Shown piece after piece: positions 6,232-11,089 of a stretch of 11,089 bases of DNA; the stretch's first letter is position 1, and every line of letters starts with the position of its first letter. Location of the stretch: assembly GCA_903867845.1 (NCBI GenBank), contig CAIPSZ010000177.1, positions 1-11,089 of the forward strand, in the 5' to 3' direction. The notes below the pieces were generated by a model. The model did not search any database. It worked only from the letters and a program-made list of their open reading frames with translations, and was not told the DNA's origin. Origin of the DNA: Candidatus Kerfeldbacteria bacterium. Its GTDB lineage: Bacteria; Patescibacteriota; Patescibacteriia; PEXW01. The translations under genes and the position numbers were made by a program.

Positions 6232-6957
6232 ATGATACGTACTGTCATCATCTCCGCGGCTGGAAAGGGAACGCGCATGAAAGAGCTGGCCAAGGACAAG
6301 CCCAAGCACATGATTGAGGTGAATGGGAAACCGTTCTTGTGGCACTTGCTAGAGAACCTGCGCACTGCCGGGTACGAAAAAATCGTCGTCATCGTTGGCC
6401 ACTTGAGCCAGCACATTGAGGAGTTCGTGCGGACCTACCCGCACCCCATAACCATCGTCAACCAGTTCGCTGTAATGGGGGATGAGAAGTACGGTACCGC
6501 AATTCCGGTCATGGCCGCGCGGGAAGCCACGAACGGTCATGCCTTCCTGGCGCTGTACGGTGACAACCTCTACTCGGTGCGCGATTTGCAAGCCATGAAC
6601 CACGACGATGGCAACTGCTACGTCGGCGCACTAGCACGGGAAGACTACCAGAAGTACGGCGTGCTCATTCCCGATGCCGAAGGAAAGTTGAAGGAAATTA
6701 TTGAGAAGCCTGACCACGATGTCGGTTCGAAGCTCATCAACACCGGCCTCTTCGTCTTCACGCCGGAAATATTTGCCGCATGCGACCGCGTGCAACCAAC
6801 GCCACCGAAGAACGAGTACTACCTCACCGACGCCGTCACCGAGCTCTCCCGGCAGGGGAAGGTCCGCATTCAAACCATCCAGGATTACTGGAAAGATTTC
6901 GGCTCACCGGACGACGTTGGCACGGTGAGCCGCTTCCTGCAGGAGCACGGTCGATGA
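6232..6957 (+). CDS. Sugar-1-phosphate nucleotidyltransferase
   Basis: 241 residues. The family transfers an NMP from an NTP to a sugar 1-phosphate, giving an NDP-sugar and pyrophosphate. The nucleotide loop is AAGKGTRM (9-16), followed by DKPKHMI (22-28), the YGTA nucleotide contact (87-90), the metal aspartate in GDN (110-112), YGV (142-144), IEKP (157-160), NTG (170-172), NEYYLTDA (194-201) and the closing YWKDFGSPDD (219-228). No left-handed beta-helix acyltransferase tail follows, so it is not a full-length GlmU. The sugar and NTP are uncertain (glucose, mannose or hexosamine 1-phosphate are all possible). ATG 6232 gives the usual N-terminus (MIRTVIISAAGKG); GTG 6220 in the same frame is an alternative, and neither has a clear ribosome binding site. 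The gene lies 42 bases after the FemAB-type gene and overlaps the mutase by 4 bases (ATGA), so it probably uses that enzyme's product. Confidence 0.92.
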   Translation: MIRTVIISAAGKGTRMKELAKDKPKHMIEVNGKPFLWHLLENLRTAGYEKIVVIVGHLSQHIEEFVRTYPHPITIVNQFAVMGDEKYGTAIPVMAAREATNGHAFLALYGDNLYSVRDLQAMNHDDGNCYVGALAREDYQKYGVLIPDAEGKLKEIIEKPDHDVGSKLINTGLFVFTPEIFAACDRVQPTPPKNEYYLTDAVTELSRQGKVRIQTIQDYWKDFGSPDDVGTVSRFLQEHGR

Positions 6958-8381
6958 GTGAGCTCATCGAATCATTCTCGGGTATCCGCGGAATTTGGGG
7001 CGAGAGTTTAACCGAGGACGTGTGCCGGCGGTACGGTTTTGCCTACGGCACCTGGCTACGCGGGCAGTACGTGCAGCCAAAAATTGTGTTGGGGACGGAC
7101 ACGCGACCATCGCGTATCTACGTGAAGCGCGCACTCCTGGAAGGACTCGCTGTTGCTGAGGTGACGGACATTATTGACGTGGGCATCCTCTCCACGCCAG
7201 CCGTGGAGAACGCCGTGCGCGCGTTTCGCGCGGACGGGGGCATCATCATAACCGCCTCGCACAACCCACCCGAGCACAATGGCATGAAGTTCTTGCACGC
7301 CTCGGGTGCGGTGCTCCCGGTTGCGGACGCAGCTTTGGTTATTACGGCAGCACATGACGCCGCGCCACCAACCGTTGCGGTTCGTCACCTGGGCATCGAT
7401 CGTCGTGGGGAGGCAATCGCGGCGTACCTGGCACACCTGGAGCAATCAACGGGACTGCAGCGGGAAGATGTGGAGCAGTTCAGTGGCCGTATCCTGTTCG
7501 ACCCGAATGGTGGTGCCGGTGCTGAACCCGCGATTGCTTTCGCCAAGCACTTCACGTTGGGCGCTGACTTCTTCCACGAAAAGCTGGGTGATTTCTGGCG
7601 ACCCATTGAGCCAAAAGTGGAAACCATTGCCCCGCTTGCCACGCGTGTGGCAGACCAGGGCTGTGCCTTTGCCTGCGCGTTTGATTGCGATGCGGATCGC
7701 ATGGAAATTGTCCTGCCGACAGCGAGTGCCTTTGGCATTCGCACCGGCTCCCCAGTCGTTTCGGGGCAGTACGTGCTTGCGCTTGTCGTTCAAGCGCTTT
7801 TGGAAACGCGGCCCGAAGCGCGCCGCGCGCCAATCATCGTGAACGATGCGACGAGCCAGGTCATTGCGGCAATAGCCGCACCGTACCAGACCCCGGTTGA
7901 GGAAGTGGAAGTGGGGGAGACGAACGTGGTCACGCGCATGCTGGAGCGACAGAGCCTCGTCGGCGGTGAGGGGTCTAGCGGCGGGAGCATCGTGGCACCA
8001 GGACAGTGCCGGGATGGCGTGCAAGCGCTCGCGATTATTCTGAAGTACCTCGTCCAGACCGGACAAACCTTAGACCAAGCGCTCATGCGCTTACCCGTCT
8101 TCATCACGCTCGCAACGAAAGTCCAGTGTGCTGGCGAGCAGCAAGCCGCGGTTCGTCAAGGACTCATCGATGCGTACCGTGCCGCGGGTGCTCGCGTCGT
8201 GACGAGTGGTGGGGCAGACGGTGGGGTAAAGGCCTGGGTACAGCCAGATGGCTGGGTGTGGTTCCGCGCGTCGAAAACCGAGCCAGGTATTTTTCGCTGC
8301 ATTGCCGATGCGAAGGATCGCACGATTGCGTACGACTTGCTCGAACAAGCGAAAATGGTGTTTGCTAGGGTTGCAGGGTGA
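6954..8381 (+). CDS. Phosphohexomutase (phosphomannomutase/phosphoglucomutase/GlmM superfamily)
   Basis: 475 residues, a normal length for the alpha-D-phosphohexomutase family, which moves phosphate between C6 and C1 of a hexose or hexosamine via a phosphoserine. The active-site loop is TASHNP (100-105, Ser102). The metal-binding loop is DCDADR (244-249), where most relatives have DGDGDR or DGDADR. The sugar loop is GGEGSSGG (337-344), related to GEGNGG of archaeal-type members rather than GE(M/E)SGH. The phosphate loop is RASKTEP (438-444), equivalent to RPSGTEP. The catalytic residues appear intact; the sugar specificity cannot be set by eye. Start ATG 6954 overlaps the preceding stop (ATGA) and has AGGAG at 6941-6945. 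The two genes form a pair that turns hexose 6-phosphate into NDP-sugar for glycan or envelope synthesis. The tRNA gene starts on the base after its TGA. Confidence 0.93.
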   Translation: MSELIESFSGIRGIWGESLTEDVCRRYGFAYGTWLRGQYVQPKIVLGTDTRPSRIYVKRALLEGLAVAEVTDIIDVGILSTPAVENAVRAFRADGGIIITASHNPPEHNGMKFLHASGAVLPVADAALVITAAHDAAPPTVAVRHLGIDRRGEAIAAYLAHLEQSTGLQREDVEQFSGRILFDPNGGAGAEPAIAFAKHFTLGADFFHEKLGDFWRPIEPKVETIAPLATRVADQGCAFACAFDCDADRMEIVLPTASAFGIRTGSPVVSGQYVLALVVQALLETRPEARRAPIIVNDATSQVIAAIAAPYQTPVEEVEVGETNVVTRMLERQSLVGGEGSSGGSIVAPGQCRDGVQALAIILKYLVQTGQTLDQALMRLPVFITLATKVQCAGEQQAAVRQGLIDAYRAAGARVVTSGGADGGVKAWVQPDGWVWFRASKTEPGIFRCIADAKDRTIAYDLLEQAKMVFARVAG

Positions 8382-8456
8382 GCCCCTATAGCTCAATGGA
8401 TAGAGCGCAGGCCTCCGGCGCCTGAGATTGAGGTCCGATTCCTCATGGGGGCACCA
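8382..8456 (+). tRNA. tRNA-Arg(CCG)
   Basis: A 75-base cloverleaf: acceptor stem GCCCCTA / TGGGGGC (7 pairs with one G-U), D stem GCTC/GAGC with an 8-base loop AATGGATA, anticodon stem CAGGC/GCCTG with loop CTCCGGC (anticodon CCG, reading CGG), a 4-base variable loop AGAT, T stem TGAGG/CCTCA, discriminator A and an encoded CCA. The T loop reads TCCGATT: position 55, almost always T (pseudouridine), is C here. It begins directly after the mutase stop codon, so it must be cut out of the operon transcript by RNase P, or have a promoter inside the mutase gene. Confidence 0.95.
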
Positions 8457-8475
8457 TATTAACTCCAAGCTGACA

Positions 8476-9027
8476 ATGACATCACAAGCGAACCTCAATA
8501 TTATTTCCGAAGATGGGAAGGTTATTGGCGAAGATTCTCGTGAGCATATTCATAAACAGGGCCTCCTTCACCAGGAGGTACATGTTTGGTTTTTTACCCC
8601 AGACATGCAACTCATATTTCAACACCGCGCGAAAGACAAAGACACTTTTCCCGATCTTCTTGATGCAACTGTTGGTGGCCACGTAGAAAAAGGCGACAGC
8701 TACGTAAGCACCGCCGTAAAAGAGTGTTATGAAGAAACTGGCCTCGTCATAGATCCAGCCACCCTAATACACATAGAGACTCATCATCATACTTCATTTG
8801 ATGCGCTTCGGGGCAGAACAAATCATGTATTACGCGCAACGTTTGCATATCGCTATACTGGTCGTACGATAGACCTCAGGATTGAGGAAGGAAAAGGCAT
8901 TGGCTTCGAAGCATGGCCAATTGAAAAATTGTTTCATCTTACCGACACCGACCGGCAGCAATTTATTCCATTTTTGGTATCCCCAGAGATGCTAAAGTTG
9001 TATAAGAGAATTGAGGAATTAAGATAG
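8476..9027 (+). CDS. NUDIX hydrolase, IDI/YfcD-like type
   Basis: 183 residues from ATG 8476. NUDIX enzymes hydrolyse nucleoside diphosphates linked to another moiety; this branch resembles isopentenyl-diphosphate isomerase and YfcD-like proteins (VHVWFFTPDMQLIFQHRAKD at 35-54, DKDTFPDLLDATVGGHV at 54-70). The Nudix box lies at 68-90: G-x5-D-x7-KE-C-Y-EE-T-G-L. It keeps the catalytic E..EE core but has D for the first E and K for the R of the consensus. The substrate is unknown; the missing IDI-specific residues were not checked. No ribosome binding site is visible; the ATG lies 19 bases after the tRNA CCA end, so tRNA processing would leave a very short 5' leader. Hand counts on four 60-base rows give 38-48% G+C, against about 60% or more in the mutase gene upstream, which suggests the gene was acquired next to the tRNA. 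Confidence 0.92.
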   Translation: MTSQANLNIISEDGKVIGEDSREHIHKQGLLHQEVHVWFFTPDMQLIFQHRAKDKDTFPDLLDATVGGHVEKGDSYVSTAVKECYEETGLVIDPATLIHIETHHHTSFDALRGRTNHVLRATFAYRYTGRTIDLRIEEGKGIGFEAWPIEKLFHLTDTDRQQFIPFLVSPEMLKLYKRIEELR

Positions 9028-9050
9028 ATTGGGCATATTGCCACACGATG

Positions 9051-9077
9051 AAAAGCCCGGCCGTGTTAGGGTCGGGG
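9051..9077 (-). terminator. Weak intrinsic terminator after the FG-GAP gene
   Basis: On the minus strand CCCGACC (9076-9070) and GGCCGGG (9062-9056) form a 7-base stem with one A-C mismatch and a 7-base loop, followed by C and TTTT (9054-9051). Located between two convergent genes. On the plus strand the same stem pairs fully (with one G-U) but has no T run, so it could only weakly serve the NUDIX gene. Confidence 0.5.
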
Positions 9078-9098
9078 CGAGTACATCACCGAAGGCAC

Positions 9099-10991
9099 TT
9101 AGTACCCAACGCCAGTACTGAGGATCGCTAGCGACTTCCCGAACACCGTGAAGAGTCCCGAGCGCTTGAGTGTGCTACCGCTATAGAAGAAGAGCTGGGT
9201 AAGGCTTCGCGATCCATGTGCGATCAAGATGTCGACTTTTCCATCGCCATTCACGTCGCCCGTGCTCACGCGCACGCCGTTGCGATCCGTACCCGAGAAG
9301 GGGATGAGGAGAGCTTTCTGCGTGACCAGCTTCTTCCCGCTCACCGTGAGTTGCTTCACGGTGGTATTGCCGGTACGCAGTCCTGCCAGGATCGTGGCCG
9401 TGCCAGTATTCTTCAAATCACCAGTAGCAATGCTCACACCGAGTTTCGTTCCAGTGAAGACATTTACCGCTTGCGCAAGCAGTACAAAGCGTTTGCCGGA
9501 AAGACTATACGCGCTAATGGTGGCTCGCGCGTTGCTATACGGCGCGGTATTGATTTCATCTTTTCCATCGCCATTCACGTCACCAGCGGCCACGCTTATT
9601 CCTCCGTTTGCGTTTGACGTTGACGCGTTGAACTCCGAGTACACTTGAGTGTTCTTGCCTCCCACAAATCCAAAGGTTCGCACCACCGCGCTACCCTTCT
9701 GCTTCGACACAATGATACGGTCTACACCAGTCCCATCCACATTGGCAAGCGCAAGGGCGAGCCCATCCTTGTAGTTTGCCCCAAAGGGCTGGTAGCTAGC
9801 GATGCGCGTTCCGTCCATGCGGAAGATGCGAATTTCGGCAACGCGACCCGGACCGGGCACTGCCACGATTTCGTTTGTGCCATTCCCGCCGAGGTCGCCA
9901 ACTTGCACCCGCACGCCACCTTTGAACGACGTTTCAAAAGCATTGAAGGTCTTCAAGGATTTTCCCGCGCTATTGAGAATAGCTACTTGCGTACTTCCGG
10001 ATTCCTGGCTCACCACAACTTTCGAAATCAGCTTGACCGTGAACGTCACTTTCGACGGTGACGGGTCTACATTCCCAGAGTTATCACGGCTCCGCACGGC
10101 AAACGTGTGCGTGCCAGAGAGCAGGCCGTGCAGTGTGACGCTTGTTGATCCTGTCCAGCTCGTCCACGGCTGTTGGTCCAGCTGGTAGCTGAACTGCAAA
10201 CCCGCGGAACTGGTCTGGTCGTCATTGCCGACCCAGGTGAAGTGGAAGACCGACGTCGTAACTGGCGCAGTCGGTGCCGCCGTAAGGACGGTATTCGGGG
10301 CGACACTATCAACAGGGGTTCCGCCGGTCCCACCCGTTACACCCGTACTACACGATTGCGAGGTTGCTGGTTTGTTCGTCGTCGTGCCGCAAGCTTTCGC
10401 ATCGGTACAACTTCGCGTCTGCGTACCACCAGTACAGGTTGACCACGCACCGCATGACCATGCCTCAACGCAGGTTGGGATGCTTATCGTCGACGTTGTT
10501 TTGGTGGCAATGTTCGAAAGTGCCGAAGGGTTTCCCGCTGCGTCCGTCGTGATCAAGCCAAAGTTGTACGTCGTATTCGGCTGCAGTCCCGTCACGAGCA
10601 TGCTCTCCGCTGACCCAGCCACCTTAGGTGCTGGTATGCCGGTGACTGACGTAGCGAGGCCCCACGTTCCCGCATTCAGCGCACCAGTGCTGTAGCGGAT
10701 GTCGTAGCTCGCCGCGGTACCAACGCTGCCATTATAACCAGGCGCAGTCCAGGTAAGCGTGGTGCTATTCGTTGCGTCGTTCACCGAAGCGGCTTGTACC
10801 GATTGCGTGATATTTGCACTCGGCATGTTTGATGAGCTCATCACGTAGAAGGCGAAGGCAATGATGCCGCCGTAGACGGCAAGTACTGAAAGTCCAAGCA
10901 CCGTATGAATACGGTACTTTGTACGTTCTCGAGTGGCGACGTCGGAGAGGAAGGTAGATGGGCGCATTGATCGCTTCGTATGAGTTTTCAT
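9099..10991 (-). CDS. Membrane-anchored surface protein: FN3, Cys-rich TSP1-like stretch, Ig-like domain, FG-GAP/VCBS repeats
   Basis: 630 residues from ATG 10991. A basic N-terminus (1-27) is followed by one membrane helix (about 29-51, VLGLSVLAVYGGIIAFAFYV), which probably acts as an uncleaved anchor and places the rest outside. Then come a fibronectin type III-like domain (about 66-166, LTWTAP, ASYDIRYS, TGLQPNTTYNFGL), a six-cysteine stretch with WSCGAWSTC and TQTRSC (174-214) resembling a thrombospondin type 1 motif, a Gly/Thr linker, and an Ig/Y_Y_Y-like domain (about 229-319, ending FAVRSRDNSGNVDPS). Five FG-GAP-like units follow (359-379, 410-430, 464-484, 518-538, 572-592), two with the calcium-type loop DVNGDGK; they should fold as a beta-propeller. 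No sortase motif or catalytic site is seen. Likely adhesion or binding at the cell surface; the ligand is unknown. An upstream in-frame ATG at 11042 is rejected because it overlaps the promoter's -35. Confidence 0.92.
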   Translation of the reverse strand: MKTHTKRSMRPSTFLSDVATRERTKYRIHTVLGLSVLAVYGGIIAFAFYVMSSSNMPSANITQSVQAASVNDATNSTTLTWTAPGYNGSVGTAASYDIRYSTGALNAGTWGLATSVTGIPAPKVAGSAESMLVTGLQPNTTYNFGLITTDAAGNPSALSNIATKTTSTISIPTCVEAWSCGAWSTCTGGTQTRSCTDAKACGTTTNKPATSQSCSTGVTGGTGGTPVDSVAPNTVLTAAPTAPVTTSVFHFTWVGNDDQTSSAGLQFSYQLDQQPWTSWTGSTSVTLHGLLSGTHTFAVRSRDNSGNVDPSPSKVTFTVKLISKVVVSQESGSTQVAILNSAGKSLKTFNAFETSFKGGVRVQVGDLGGNGTNEIVAVPGPGRVAEIRIFRMDGTRIASYQPFGANYKDGLALALANVDGTGVDRIIVSKQKGSAVVRTFGFVGGKNTQVYSEFNASTSNANGGISVAAGDVNGDGKDEINTAPYSNARATISAYSLSGKRFVLLAQAVNVFTGTKLGVSIATGDLKNTGTATILAGLRTGNTTVKQLTVSGKKLVTQKALLIPFSGTDRNGVRVSTGDVNGDGKVDILIAHGSRSLTQLFFYSGSTLKRSGLFTVFGKSLAILSTGVGY

Positions 10992-11013
10992 TTTTAAGCT
11001 TTCTTTGTTGAGT

Positions 11014-11042
11014 ATTGTAGCATTTCTTAAGCATTTTGTCAA
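11014..11042 (-). promoter_or_regulatory. Strong promoter of the FG-GAP surface protein gene
   Basis: On the minus strand TTGACA (11042-11037), a 17-base spacer ending in TGC, and TACAAT (11019-11014, 5 of 6 matches) make a near-consensus extended -10 promoter. The expected start near 11007 gives a leader of about 16 bases before the ATG at 10991. The leader is A-rich (AACAAAGAAAGCTTAAAA) and has only a weak GAAAG as a possible ribosome binding site. Confidence 0.85.
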
Positions 11043-11089
11043 AACATTTTGGTTGCACCGGTATCGTTATGGGGGTACGCTTGAGTCAG

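Noticed and set aside
10992..11042. Start of the FG-GAP protein at ATG 11042
   Set aside because: That ATG overlaps the -35 box of the near-consensus promoter, so it would not be transcribed from it.
11068..11077. ATGGGGGTAC near the right edge resembling the tRNA-Arg 3' end (ATGGGGGCAC), a possible attachment-site copy
   Set aside because: Only about ten bases with one mismatch, on a G-run, and no integrase gene in between; chance is the better explanation.
1..11089. CRISPR array, insertion sequence, rRNA or riboswitch
   Set aside because: I saw no regularly spaced DNA repeats, terminal inverted repeats, rRNA segments or long structured leaders.

Overview
The window most resembles a chromosome segment of a Candidate Phyla Radiation (Patescibacteria) bacterium with the standard genetic code. 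The reasons are the mix of genes: a short ruvA directly followed by a FemAB-type gene, sugar activation genes, and a membrane-anchored surface protein with a fibronectin type III region, a Cys-rich WSxCGxWSxC-like stretch and FG-GAP repeats. Packing is tight (4-base overlaps, 1-base gaps). UGA is used as a normal stop, which argues against the code-25 lineages. No 16S or ribosomal protein gene is present, so the placement is inference from gene style.

Left third, minus strand (1-3769). A FliA/WhiG-like sigma factor with an unusual N-terminal extension of about 165 residues is read first and ends at a strong intrinsic terminator. A new promoter (TTGACA, 16-base spacer, extended -10) then drives two genes in tandem: a basic protein of 309 residues, and 5 bases later a protein of at least 484 residues that runs off the left edge. 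The long protein carries three gapless 41-residue copies of a helix-turn-helix-like module plus two further HTH-like segments. Its upstream partner carries two diverged copies of the same module. This sigma-plus-repeat-protein locus is the least familiar part of the window and the best candidate for an undescribed regulatory or DNA-organising system.

Middle, plus strand (3860-9027). A promoter lying back to back with the sigma promoter drives a small unknown membrane protein that ends in a terminator. A probably leaderless ruvA follows, then a FemAB-type peptidoglycan-bridge aminoacyltransferase, a sugar-1-phosphate nucleotidyltransferase and a phosphohexomutase that overlaps it by 4 bases. 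A tRNA-Arg(CCG) begins on the very next base after the mutase stop. Immediately beyond it lies a NUDIX hydrolase gene of clearly lower G+C than its neighbours, a likely acquired gene. The FemAB, nucleotidyltransferase and mutase genes together suggest cell envelope building: hexose phosphate is isomerised, activated as NDP-sugar and used for surface polymers.

Right end, minus strand (9051-11042). A large surface-anchored FG-GAP repeat protein is expressed from a near-consensus promoter and converges on the NUDIX gene.

At least three strong promoters here share the same layout, TTGACA plus 16 or 17 bases plus an extended -10 that contains TGCTA.
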